This document shows, in pieces, positions 1-6,298 of a stretch of 6,884 nucleotides of DNA. Numbering within the stretch: the first letter of the stretch is position 1; every line of letters starts with the position of its first letter. Source of the DNA: Clostridia bacterium (GTDB lineage Bacteria; Bacillota_E; SLMV01; PUMD01); contig SKXF01000012.1 of NCBI GenBank assembly GCA_007128555.1, positions 1 through 6,884 on the forward strand, given 5' to 3'. Under the pieces are notes generated by a model. It was not told the origin of the DNA. It saw nothing but the letters and a program-made list of their open reading frames with translations, and made no database searches. A program made the position numbers and the translations under genes.

Positions 1-299
1 AGGAGGGGCAGGTCCCCCTGGGCCCCCGCCAGGAGGACGACACCCCGGGCCTGTCCGACGGACATGGCCGTCCTCACGTTCTTATTAAAGAAGAGTTTTT
101 CCACGGCCACAGCGTCGGGGCGGTGCTGCCTGATCAGCGAGGATATCTCGCGGTATATGTGGACCAGGCGTTCGGCGACGGCCTCGGAGGAGGCTGTGCG
201 AACCACCCCATGCCCCTCTGCGCGCAGCTGGTATGCCTGCTGCGAGACAAGGCCGTAACCTGTGGTGGCGATGCCGGGATCCAATCCCAGGATAAGCAA
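1..299 (-). CDS. ruvC: Holliday junction resolvase RuvC, N-terminal part (cut by window edge)
   Basis: RuvC is the endonuclease that nicks four-way Holliday junctions symmetrically at the end of RuvAB-driven branch migration. The visible 99 residues begin MLILGLDPGIATTGYG, the classic RuvC start. The first catalytic Asp is at residue 7. The second acidic residue of the family is Glu67, in AVAVEKLFFNKN, followed by the conserved RTAMSVGQARGV stretch. The two C-terminal catalytic Asp residues lie beyond the left edge, so completeness cannot be judged. The start is TTG at 299-297, chosen because GGGAGG sits 6 nt upstream and the protein then begins exactly where the family does. It lies 46 nt downstream of the yebC-type gene, a common yebC-ruvC arrangement; ruvA and ruvB would be expected next. 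The identification is very secure. Confidence 0.96.
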   Translation of the reverse strand, partial: MLILGLDPGIATTGYGLVSQQAYQLRAEGHGVVRTASSEAVAERLVHIYREISSLIRQHRPDAVAVEKLFFNKNVRTAMSVGQARGVVLLAGAQGDLPL

Positions 300-305
300 A
301 GAATA

Positions 306-323
306 CCTCCCGTCGGCGGGAAG
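306..323 (-). promoter_or_regulatory. Hairpin enclosing the ruvC ribosome binding site
   Basis: On the minus strand, CTTCCCG (323-317) can pair with CGGGAGG (312-306) across a CCGA loop, giving seven pairs including one G-U. The 3' arm is the ruvC Shine-Dalgarno sequence itself. The structure could dampen independent initiation and couple ruvC to translation of the upstream gene, whose stop codon is about 23 nt away. The pairing is seen in the sequence; a regulatory role is inference, and short GC-rich hairpins occur by chance in DNA like this. Confidence 0.35.
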
Positions 324-345
324 AGCCTGGCTGACGGAAGAGACA

Positions 346-1095
346 CTAGTTCGCGTACGTCTCCAGGTCCTCCTCGCTTATGTCAAAATTGCCGAATACC
401 TCCTGGATATCATCATGATCCTCGAGGGCATCCAGGAACCTGATCAGCTTCTCGGCCTCCCGGCCCTCGACACGGATGTAGTTATCGGTAAGATAAGTGA
501 AGCCCGTGCTGTTCACGGTATAGCCGGTCTCGGCCAGGGCCTCCCGGACGCGGAAAACATCAGGTGATGGGGTGATGATCTCAAATCCTCCGTTGAGATT
601 GTTGAGATCCTCGGCCCCAGCCTCCGCTGCGGCCAAAAAGAGATCGTCTTCGTCCAGGTCCTCGCCCTGGATCAGGATCCGCCCCTTGCGGGTGAACATC
701 CACGCCACGCATCCCGACTCACCCAGGTTTCCTCCATGCTTGGAAAACAGGTGTCGCAGTTCACTGGCGGTGCGGTTGCGGTTGTCGGAGACAATCTCCA
801 GCAGCAGTGCCACTCCCCCCGGAGCATAGCCCTCGTACTGGAACTCCTCCAGGCGGACACCCTCCATCTCCCCGGTCCCTCGCTTGATGGCTCGCTCGAT
901 GTTGTCGTTGGGCACACCCAGGGAGCGGGCCTCGTCGATGACGGTACTCAGCTCCGTGTTGGTCTCCGGGTCTCCCCCACCGCTCCGTGCGGCCACGGCA
1001 ATCTTTCTCGCCATCTTTGAGTAGATCTTGCCCTTCTTGGCATCCTGGCGGGCCTTCCGGTGTTTCCTGTTCGCCCACTGTGAATGTCCTGCCAC
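346..1095 (-). CDS. yebC: YebC/PmpR/TACO1-family protein
   Basis: This is a full-length member of the YebC/TACO1 family at 249 residues, the usual size. The signature N-terminus MAGHSQWANRKHRK is intact, followed by the Lys/Arg-rich helical first domain (KKGKIYSKMARKI) and then PNDNIERAIKRGTGE. The middle region carries YEGYAPGGVALLLE, SDNRNRTASELRHLFSKHGG and GCVAWMF, all family hallmarks. Members have been described as DNA-binding transcriptional regulators, and some (TACO1, YebC-type proteins) act in translation, including relief of ribosome stalling; sequence alone does not separate these roles here. The start is GTG at 1095, supported by an almost ideal AGGAGGTGAT about 7 nt upstream. 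It lies 50 nt after nadE and 46 nt before ruvC, consistent with one operon. The acidic C-terminus (ISEEDLETYAN) is typical. No damage is visible. Confidence 0.96.
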   Translation of the reverse strand: MAGHSQWANRKHRKARQDAKKGKIYSKMARKIAVAARSGGGDPETNTELSTVIDEARSLGVPNDNIERAIKRGTGEMEGVRLEEFQYEGYAPGGVALLLEIVSDNRNRTASELRHLFSKHGGNLGESGCVAWMFTRKGRILIQGEDLDEDDLFLAAAEAGAEDLNNLNGGFEIITPSPDVFRVREALAETGYTVNSTGFTYLTDNYIRVEGREAEKLIRFLDALEDHDDIQEVFGNFDISEEDLETYAN

Positions 1096-1145
1096 GATAT
1101 CACCTCCTGTTTCTGAACAGTCCCTCAGAGCCTGGCAGCATCCGT

Positions 1146-1922
1146 CTACACGGCATCATCGGCAAGACCAAAGGGGGGCGTGGGGGGCGTACTGCGCTTG
1201 TGGGCGGTGCGCCGGTGCATCCTCTGGATTCTCTTGGCCACCCCGGGCTCAGCCGTCCCCTCCAGCAAGTACCGGTCAATGTCCTCGTAACGAAGGCCAA
1301 GTTCCTCCTCGTCCGTCTGTCCCGGCCACAACCCCGCCGAGGGAGGCCGGGCGATGATCTTATCGGGCACCCCCAGGTACTCGGCCACTCGAACCACCTG
1401 GGCCTTCACCAGCTGTGCCAGGGGGAACAGGTCTGCACCACCGTCTCCATGCTTGGTGAAATAGCCAAGATGGATCTCATCCCGGTTGCCCGTGCCCACG
1501 ACGAGGCTGTTCCTCAGGTTGGCCATGTAATACAGAACGGTCATGCGAAGCCTTGGTTTCACATTGGCCAGGGCCATCTCCCCGGTCGTTTCATCCTGCG
1601 GAAGCAACGCGACCAGGCCCGCAAAGGGTCCATCCAGGGGTATTTCGATCCGTCCCACGCCCAGGGCGTCGGCCGTCAGTTCTGCATCCGCCACATCCTC
1701 GGCCGGGGACTGGCAGGGCAGGATGACCCCCAGGACCTGTCCCGGAGTCGCCCGGGCACAAAGAGCAGCCGCCACGGCCGAATCGAGACCGCCACTGAGA
1801 CCCAGCACGGTTCCCTCACAGCTTGCAGCCTGCACATGCTCCCGGATCCACTGCACCGTTCGTTCGGTCCAGCTTTCAACAAGCTTCTCCTGGTCACAGG
1901 TGAAGCGCTCCGGATCACTCAC
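1146..1922 (-). CDS. nadE: Ammonia-dependent NAD+ synthetase
   Basis: NadE catalyses the last step of NAD+ biosynthesis, ATP-dependent amidation of deamido-NAD+ with ammonia, in the cytoplasm. The 258-residue product has the PP-loop ATP-binding motif SGGLDSAV at 43-50. It also has LPCQSP near 68-73, GTGNRDE at 143-149, KHGDGG at 157-162, and PPSAGLWPGQTDE at 193-205, followed by HKRSTPPTP near the C-terminus. The length fits the short form without a glutaminase domain, so free NH3 should be the donor. The reading frame extends up to a TTG at 1949, but I place the start at GTG 1922. GGAGG lies 7 nt before that GTG and would fall inside the coding sequence of the longer version, and the extra nine residues are not family-like. 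The gene sits between yunB (71-nt gap) and the yebC-type gene (50-nt gap), probably in the tyrS operon. Confidence 0.95.
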   Translation of the reverse strand: MSDPERFTCDQEKLVESWTERTVQWIREHVQAASCEGTVLGLSGGLDSAVAAALCARATPGQVLGVILPCQSPAEDVADAELTADALGVGRIEIPLDGPFAGLVALLPQDETTGEMALANVKPRLRMTVLYYMANLRNSLVVGTGNRDEIHLGYFTKHGDGGADLFPLAQLVKAQVVRVAEYLGVPDKIIARPPSAGLWPGQTDEEELGLRYEDIDRYLLEGTAEPGVAKRIQRMHRRTAHKRSTPPTPPFGLADDAV

Positions 1923-1993
1923 AGAACCACCTCCGATGGTGACTGACAACTATGAACAGTTTATCGCATTTGCGCCGGAGGCGAAACGGTCCG

Positions 1994-2644
1994 TCACCGA
2001 TGGGGAAAGGGAAGTGTCCCGGTGGACAGGTACATCTCTGGTACGGGGCCGACGATCAGTGCCTCGGCAATGGGCAATCGGACCGACACGTTGATCTCCT
2101 CTTCGATCAGGGGAACTGCGATCATCAGACTGCATCCCACCGACAGGAATATGGTATGCGTCGCGTGGTTGATCCCGACACCCACGAAGTCCTCCTCCAC
2201 CGAGACCTGGGCGGACCCAACGGGAAGGACCTGTATGGGCAGCTTGGGGCCCATGTCAGCCATAATGGCGATCCCACTCAGCTGTCCCAGGGGGATGCCC
2301 ACCACCTCATCGTCCATACCGTTGATCCTCTCCTGGACCTGGTGACCCACCTGGGCGACCATCCGGGAGATCCGCATGGTATTGGGCATCATGTACGAAA
2401 CGTACCCGTCGGCCGTGGTCTCCACGTGGATCAGGTCGGAGTAGTGAAAGGTCTCCGCTGCCTCGTCCAGCACCACCTCCGTGAGCATCGTGACGCCCAT
2501 TCCCTCGACCCGATTGCGGGCTATCGCTATGAGGACAGGCCTCAGGGACCGGTCAGCCACGTAGGCTGACAGGCATAGCACCAGGATCACGAGCCCCAGG
2601 GCTACGAGAATCATCCTCTTTCTTCTCCGCCTACGTCGCCCCAT
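1994..2644 (-). CDS. yunB: Sporulation protein YunB
   Basis: This 216-residue protein matches the YunB family, found in endospore-forming Bacillota and linked in Bacillus to the mother-cell sporulation programme; its molecular function is not known. Residues 2-10 are a run of Arg/Lys. They precede one hydrophobic segment at about 11-29, consistent with a membrane anchor or uncleaved signal with the bulk outside the cytoplasm. Family-like stretches are MMPNTMRIS (85-93), GIPLGQLSG (116-124), the GP of MADMGPKLPI, GVGINHATHTIFL (155-167) and IAEALIVGPVPEMYL (192-206). The ATG at 2644 has only a distant purine-rich stretch (GGAGGAAGGGGG, ending about 13 nt upstream). A second in-frame ATG at codon 11 is possible but would remove the basic residues before the membrane segment. 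It follows tyrS by 64 nt without an obvious terminator or a clear sporulation promoter. Confidence 0.88.
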   Translation of the reverse strand: MGRRRRRRKRMILVALGLVILVLCLSAYVADRSLRPVLIAIARNRVEGMGVTMLTEVVLDEAAETFHYSDLIHVETTADGYVSYMMPNTMRISRMVAQVGHQVQERINGMDDEVVGIPLGQLSGIAIMADMGPKLPIQVLPVGSAQVSVEEDFVGVGINHATHTIFLSVGCSLMIAVPLIEEEINVSVRLPIAEALIVGPVPEMYLSTGTLPFPHR

Positions 2645-2708
2645 GGGAAACTGAGTGCCCCCTTCCTCCCAGTCGAGCTATTCTATGCGAGGGGGCACCC
2701 CTTGCGTG

Positions 2709-3944
2709 TTAGTCTCGTCTAAGACGGGCAAACCTCCGTTTGCCGACTCTCAAAACTGCGTGGTCCTTGAACTTCACGTGGGCGGCAGGATCGGTGATCC
2801 TGTCGCCGTCAATGGAGACCGCCCCCTGCTGAATGAGACGCCTGGCCTCGCTGTTGCTGGAAGAGAAACCAGCAGAGCGGAGCAGCCCGATCAACCACAC
2901 GGACCCATCCTCGAACAACTCCTCGACGCGAACCTCCTCCATCGCCTCGGGCATCTGCCCCCGGGCGAAGACCCGGTTGAAGGCCTCCTCGGCCTCCATC
3001 GACGCCTGCTCGCCCCAGTACATGCCCACGAGGGTCCTGGCCAGTTGGGCCTTCGCATCCCGCGGGTTCGCCTCGCCCCGGTCAAGGGCGGCCTCCATGT
3101 CCTCCACCTCGGCCGCCGGAACCGACGTCAGATGTCGAAAATACCGGATGATCAGCTCGTCGGGGATGGACATCGTTTTCCCATACATGTCCTCGGGCTC
3201 GTCCGTAATCGCTATATAGTTGCCCAGGCTCTTGCTCATCTTCTGGTGTCCATCGGTGCCCTCGATCAGGGGCATCAGTATGGCCACCTCGGGCTCCAGG
3301 TCATAGGCCCTCTGGATCTGCCGCGCCATCATCAGGTTGAACTTCTGGTCCGTACCCCCGAGTTCCACGTCGCTTTCAAGGGCAACGGAATCATACCCCT
3401 GCATGAGGGGATAGAAGAACTCGTGCACGTGTACGCCCTGCCCCCCTGCCAGGCGCTCGGCGAAATCATTGCGCTCCAACATGCGGGCGACGGTCACAGC
3501 GGACGCCAGCTGTACGACTTCGGCGAAATTCATCGCCCCCAACCATCTCGAGTTGAACTCGATCGTGGTCCTCTCCCGATCCAGGATCCGAAACACCTGC
3601 TCCGCATAAGTCTGGGCATTTTCCCGAACCTGGTCCTCCGTCAGCTGGGGACGCGTCTGCGAGGCCCCCGAGGGATCGCCGACGCGGCCTGTGAAGTCAC
3701 CAATGAGGCATACCACCTCGTGTCCGAGATCCTGGAACTGGCGCATCTTGCGCAGCACCACCGTGTGACCAAGGTGGATATCAGGCGCCGAGGGATCAAG
3801 GCCCAGCTTGACCTTCAGGGGTCTGTCCTCTTCCTGGGACCGGACGAGCTTGCTCTCCAGTTCCTCCGCATCAATCACCTCTACCGTGTTTTCAACCAGG
3901 ACCTCCATCTGCTGCTTCACGGTCATTCCTGCATGCAGTTTCAC
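2709..3944 (-). CDS. tyrS: Tyrosyl-tRNA synthetase (TyrZ-like branch)
   Basis: This cytoplasmic class I aminoacyl-tRNA synthetase charges tRNA-Tyr with tyrosine using ATP. Counting from the GTG at 3944 it has 411 residues, normal for the family. The HIGH-type motif is HLGH at 57-60, followed by LRKMRQFQDLGHEV and IGDFTGRVGDPSG. YPLMQGYD (178-185) and ELGGTDQKFN (194-203) form the tyrosine/tRNA site, and the activation loop is KMSKS at 235-239. KMSKS rather than KFGKS, together with GDFT.R.GDPSG, places it nearer the TyrZ-like branch (family knowledge). The last roughly 65 residues are an S4 RNA-binding domain. The frame stays open through the leader to a GTG at 4010, but that codon lies in the T-box sequence itself. 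GTG 3944 has GGGAG 7 nt upstream; ATG 3926 lacks a properly spaced site. Expression should be controlled by the T-box leader directly upstream. Confidence 0.96.
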   Translation of the reverse strand: MKLHAGMTVKQQMEVLVENTVEVIDAEELESKLVRSQEEDRPLKVKLGLDPSAPDIHLGHTVVLRKMRQFQDLGHEVVCLIGDFTGRVGDPSGASQTRPQLTEDQVRENAQTYAEQVFRILDRERTTIEFNSRWLGAMNFAEVVQLASAVTVARMLERNDFAERLAGGQGVHVHEFFYPLMQGYDSVALESDVELGGTDQKFNLMMARQIQRAYDLEPEVAILMPLIEGTDGHQKMSKSLGNYIAITDEPEDMYGKTMSIPDELIIRYFRHLTSVPAAEVEDMEAALDRGEANPRDAKAQLARTLVGMYWGEQASMEAEEAFNRVFARGQMPEAMEEVRVEELFEDGSVWLIGLLRSAGFSSSNSEARRLIQQGAVSIDGDRITDPAAHVKFKDHAVLRVGKRRFARLRRD

Positions 3945-3964
3945 ACCATCGCTCCCTTCTGCAC

Positions 3965-3989
3965 AAAAAAACCGCCCCCTCAGGGACGG
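3965..3989 (-). terminator. T-box intrinsic terminator upstream of tyrS
   Basis: On the minus strand, CCGTCCC (3989-3983) pairs with GGGGCGG (3978-3972) over a TGAG loop, giving seven pairs with one G-U. A run of seven T (3971-3965) follows directly. This is a textbook factor-independent terminator. The CCGTCCC arm is also needed for the competing antiterminator with the upstream T-box sequence, so the two folds exclude each other. It ends about 20 nt before the tyrS start, as expected for a transcriptional T-box. Confidence 0.94.
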
Positions 3990-4217
3990 ATTATCCTTCC
4001 GCGGTACCACCCCGATTGTCCCCGCCCGAGCGAAGACCTCTCACAGTTTCATCCAAACACTGCCCCGGTAACGGGGGGACCGTCCACGCCTACGGGCCCA
4101 GGGGCCTTCAGGTGGAGGCTCCGGAGTGTACGTCGCCGGTGGGCGGGACCGTTCGCAGCTACCACGGCCTCTCTGGACCACCGAACCGGCGAACCTCTCC
4201 ATCACAGCCGATTATTG
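3965..4217 (-). promoter_or_regulatory. Tyrosine-specific T-box riboswitch leader of tyrS
   Basis: The leader senses the charging state of tRNA-Tyr. The conserved T-box sequence GGGTGGTACCGCGG lies at 4012-3999. Its TGGT (4009-4006) would pair with an uncharged ACCA 3' end, fitting discriminator A of tRNA-Tyr. Stem I is complete. Its base is GGC/GCC plus GGAG (4200-4197) with CTCC (4126-4123), separated by a TGA/GGA kink-turn-like internal loop. An inner helix pairs GCCGGT (4190-4185) with ACCGGC (4140-4135). The AGAGAG bulge motif is at 4174-4169 and a CCGT/ACGG apical stem closes the terminal loop region. Between the two lower helices the specifier loop contains GACG-TAC-ACTCC, with the UAC tyrosine codon at 4130-4128. 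A stem with CCCCGTTACCGGGG follows at about 4075-4062. Binding of uncharged tRNA would stabilise the antiterminator (GGG with CCC and CGGA with TCCG around the TGGTACC bulge) and allow read-through into tyrS. This leader fills most of the gene-free stretch 3945-4284. Confidence 0.95.
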
Positions 4218-4223
4218 CCCAGA

Positions 4224-4252
4224 ATTATACCATCAGAGCCCAATGACAACAA
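4224..4252 (-). promoter_or_regulatory. Sigma-A-type promoter driving the tyrS operon
   Basis: On the minus strand a perfect -10 hexamer TATAAT (4229-4224) is preceded by TGG, an extended -10 element. A -35-like TTGTTG (4252-4247) lies at the ideal 17-nt spacing. Transcription would start near 4217, placing the first base just before stem I of the T-box leader. The promoter begins only 32 nt after the stop codon of the histidine phosphatase gene. Confidence 0.88.
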
Positions 4253-4284
4253 CAAGCCCCGTCACCCGCAGTGCCGGCCGCCGC

Positions 4285-4917
4285 TCACCCGCCGGGTAGC
4301 CCCCGAAGATGACCGGTGTCGTTGAGCAGATCCACCTGCCACCCCCGCTGGGTCTCACGGAGTACGCTGAGGGAGCCATTATCCACGGTGAGGCGCCACT
4401 TCTCCGCCAGCGGAACCGAAAGGACCCCGGCCAATACCGACTTGATGGTCCCTCCGTGGCTCACCACGGCTGTGACCTCCCCGGCGCGCTCCCTTGCGAG
4501 GTCGAAAAAGGCACCCAGCGCCCGATCCTGCAGCTGCCGGTCTGACTCGCCGCCTGGTCGAACCGCTTCGGCAGGGCACACCCTGCGCTGACGGGTGAAA
4601 CCGGGAAAGCGTTCGGCGACTTCACCCCAGGTGAGCCCGGCGAGTTCTCCCATGTCAATCTCAACCCACCGCTGGTCCTCCAATGAAGGAAGATCGAGAT
4701 CCTCGGCCAGGGGCCTCGCCGTCTGCACGGCTCGGAGCAGGGGGCTGCAGCGGATCTCTGACGGATTCCAGTCGGCCACCGGCGAAGGAAGTCTCAACGC
4801 CTGTCGTTGTCCAAGATCATCCAGGGGAATGTCGGTGTGCCCCATGAACCGGTTTGCCCGGTTCCATGCGGTTCGGCAGTGCCTGATGAATAGTATCGTG
4901 GTCCTATCACGCTTCAC
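4285..4917 (-). CDS. Histidine phosphatase (phosphoglycerate mutase-like) superfamily protein
   Basis: This 210-residue protein has the histidine phosphatase fold, whose members move phosphate through a phospho-histidine. The nucleophile motif is IRHCRTAWN with His13. Arg62 in SPLLRAVQTA is the second phosphate-pocket Arg, Glu86 in WVEIDMGELAGLTW is the likely proton donor, and SHGGTIK supplies His154. NRFMGHTDIPLDDLGQRQA is the usual continuation. The oddity is Cys14, where the family signature RHG has Gly. All charged active-site residues remain, so activity is likely. Substrate is unknown; relatives include CobC-type and PhoE-type phosphatases, and no cobalamin gene is nearby. The start is taken as GTG 4917. 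An in-frame CTG two codons upstream is better spaced from AGAGG and is an alternative. The gene lies 25 nt after the metallophosphatase gene and is last in that cluster, with no T-rich terminator after it. Confidence 0.9.
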   Translation of the reverse strand: MKRDRTTILFIRHCRTAWNRANRFMGHTDIPLDDLGQRQALRLPSPVADWNPSEIRCSPLLRAVQTARPLAEDLDLPSLEDQRWVEIDMGELAGLTWGEVAERFPGFTRQRRVCPAEAVRPGGESDRQLQDRALGAFFDLARERAGEVTAVVSHGGTIKSVLAGVLSVPLAEKWRLTVDNGSLSVLRETQRGWQVDLLNDTGHLRGLPGG

Positions 4918-4942
4918 GGGCAGATTCCATTCCTCTCGCAGA

Positions 4943-5596
4943 TCACGGGTCCGGAGGGGACTGAAAAACCTTGCCCGAGGGCAATTCCAGCAGGGTCAGG
5001 CACCCTCCGTAGGCCACGCCTGTATCGATCCCTATCTTATCCTGACCCCAGTAGACCTCGGTATCCCCACTCATCAGGGTCGTGGGCGAATGACCAAAGA
5101 CCACCGTCTTGCCCCGGTATCCCTGGATAAATTCGTCGCGGATCCAAACGAGTTCGTAGTCATCCTGCTGCTCAAGGGGGGTGCCGGGCCGCAATCCTGC
5201 ATGCACGAAGATATAGCTGTCCGTCTCAAAATACGTCGGTAAACCCACCAGGAACTCAGCGTCCGTCGCGAGGGCGTCCGGGTCGTCCCTGTATGCCTCC
5301 AGTGTCCGGCCACCGCCGTTGTCAAGATACTGCTCCTGGGACAGATTGCCCTTCAGATACTGCCAGAGCATACTCTCATGATTGCCGCGCAGGGCCACCA
5401 CCCCGGGGCATCGCAGAAGCACCCTCAGCTCGTTAACCACCTGCCTGGGACTGGGACCACGGTCAATATAGTCACCCAATAGGACCAGGGTGTCACAGGC
5501 AGGTCGCCACTGGGCAGCAAAGAGAACCCTTCGAAGGGCCTCGAGATGGCCGTGGATGTCGGAACAACAGAGAATCCGCGTATTCGACTCAATCAC
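4943..5596 (-). CDS. PPP-family metallophosphatase (serine/threonine phosphatase / ApaH-like)
   Basis: This 217-residue protein carries every signature of the bacterial PPP-type calcineurin-like phosphatases. These use two metal ions to hydrolyse phosphate esters. DIHGH at 13-17 and GDYIDRG at 41-47 supply the first metal ligands, followed by RGNHE at 70-74. NGGGRT near 93-98 and VHAGLRPG at 131-138 follow, then VWIRDEF, VFGHSPT at 167-172 and IDTG at 190-193. The HAG.RPG and WIR.EF pattern resembles proteins annotated as serine/threonine protein phosphatase 1 or ApaH-like; protein, dinucleoside polyphosphate or other substrates cannot be told apart by sequence. The start is GTG 5596; the purine run GAGGGGG lies about 12 nt upstream, so initiation may be weak or coupled to the HAD gene, whose stop is 33 nt away. 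It precedes the histidine phosphatase gene by 25 nt. Confidence 0.93.
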   Translation of the reverse strand: MIESNTRILCCSDIHGHLEALRRVLFAAQWRPACDTLVLLGDYIDRGPSPRQVVNELRVLLRCPGVVALRGNHESMLWQYLKGNLSQEQYLDNGGGRTLEAYRDDPDALATDAEFLVGLPTYFETDSYIFVHAGLRPGTPLEQQDDYELVWIRDEFIQGYRGKTVVFGHSPTTLMSGDTEVYWGQDKIGIDTGVAYGGCLTLLELPSGKVFQSPPDP

Positions 5597-5629
5597 GCGC
5601 TTCGGTCCCCCTCACCTCTGAGCCCCCCC

Positions 5630-6274
5630 TCAAGCCGGCAGGGACTTCAGAATATCCAGAGGTTGATGCCACACAAAGTCACATTTCAGTAAGTCCAGCT
5701 CGGGATGCCTGGCTCCCCAGCTGGCCAGCCCGGTCACGACGCCCGCACTGTTGCCTGCACCGATGTCGGCCGGAGAGTCCCCCACCATGACGGCCTCGGC
5801 CGGTTCACAATCCAGCATATTCAACGCTGCAATCACAGGTTCTCGGTGAGGCTTGAGATTCTGGACATCATCGGATGCAATCACAGCTTCGAACAGGCCT
5901 TCAATGCCGTGTTCGCGAAGATGCATCGTGGCATCCTTTTTGTTCTTGGTGGTCACAACGGCCATCATGTGCCCCCGGTGGGCCAAAGATGAAAGGAGAT
6001 GTTTCACACCATCAAAGAGCTCCGCCCTCCGCCCAAAGGGATAGTGCTGACGGTAGTAATCCACGACCTCGGTGACATTGGAAACGCCGAGCCGATCCAG
6101 CATCTCCCGGAGGGGCAGCCCCCAGTGTTCAAGAACTTGATCCTCCCGGATCTGCATTCCGGCAACGTCTCGGGCGGAAATTCGGAATGCCCGGATGATC
6201 AGGTCGGCCGAATCAACGAGTGTCCCATCGAGGTCAAAGAGAAAATTTGTGACAGCCACAGGCAAATGTTTCAC
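5630..6274 (-). CDS. HAD-family hydrolase, PpaX/Gph-like phosphatase
   Basis: This 214-residue protein is a haloacid dehalogenase-superfamily phosphatase with an alpha-helical C1 cap. Motif I is FDLDGTLVDS, with nucleophile Asp14 and Asp16. Motif II is VVTTKNKK, Thr108 or Thr109. Motif III is Lys141 in NLKPHREP, and motif IV is MVGDSPADIGAG with Asp166 and Asp170. These fit the branch holding phosphoglycolate phosphatase (Gph) and pyrophosphatase PpaX; ASDDVQNLKP and the VTTK motif II look PpaX-like, but the substrate is not settled. The start is GTG 6274, with GAGGGG 6 nt upstream. It is the first of three consecutive phosphatase genes and is followed after 33 nt by the metallophosphatase. 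Upstream lies a 215-nt gene-free region with only a weak promoter candidate. Confidence 0.92.
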   Translation of the reverse strand: MKHLPVAVTNFLFDLDGTLVDSADLIIRAFRISARDVAGMQIREDQVLEHWGLPLREMLDRLGVSNVTEVVDYYRQHYPFGRRAELFDGVKHLLSSLAHRGHMMAVVTTKNKKDATMHLREHGIEGLFEAVIASDDVQNLKPHREPVIAALNMLDCEPAEAVMVGDSPADIGAGNSAGVVTGLASWGARHPELDLLKCDFVWHQPLDILKSLPA

Positions 6275-6298
6275 ATCGTTCCCCTCTCCCAGACAAGT

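Noticed and set aside
987..1946. 319-codon plus-strand open frame opposite nadE
   Set aside because: It lies opposite a clear nadE and runs into yebC, and its composition is a typical antisense artefact with no recognisable domain.
1923..1949. TTG at 1949 as the nadE start
   Set aside because: The strong GGAGG site lies inside this extension, 7 nt before the GTG at 1922, and the extra residues do not look like NadE.
1955..1993. TTTCGCC/GGCGCAAA hairpin between yunB and nadE
   Set aside because: The stem is short and bulged with a three-base loop and no T-run, so it is not a convincing terminator.
2650..2708. Possible terminator after tyrS (GGGGTGCCCCC on the minus strand)
   Set aside because: The loop would be too short for a stable stem and no T-run follows.
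3945..4010. GTG at 4010 as the tyrS start
   Set aside because: It falls within the T-box sequence and would translate the terminator hairpin; the GTG at 3944 has its own well-spaced ribosome binding site.
2655..4325. 556-codon plus-strand open frame opposite tyrS and the T-box leader
   Set aside because: It is antisense to an unmistakable tyrS and crosses the promoter and T-box. It is His/Leu/Arg/Pro-rich with no family motif, as expected of a GC-rich shadow frame.
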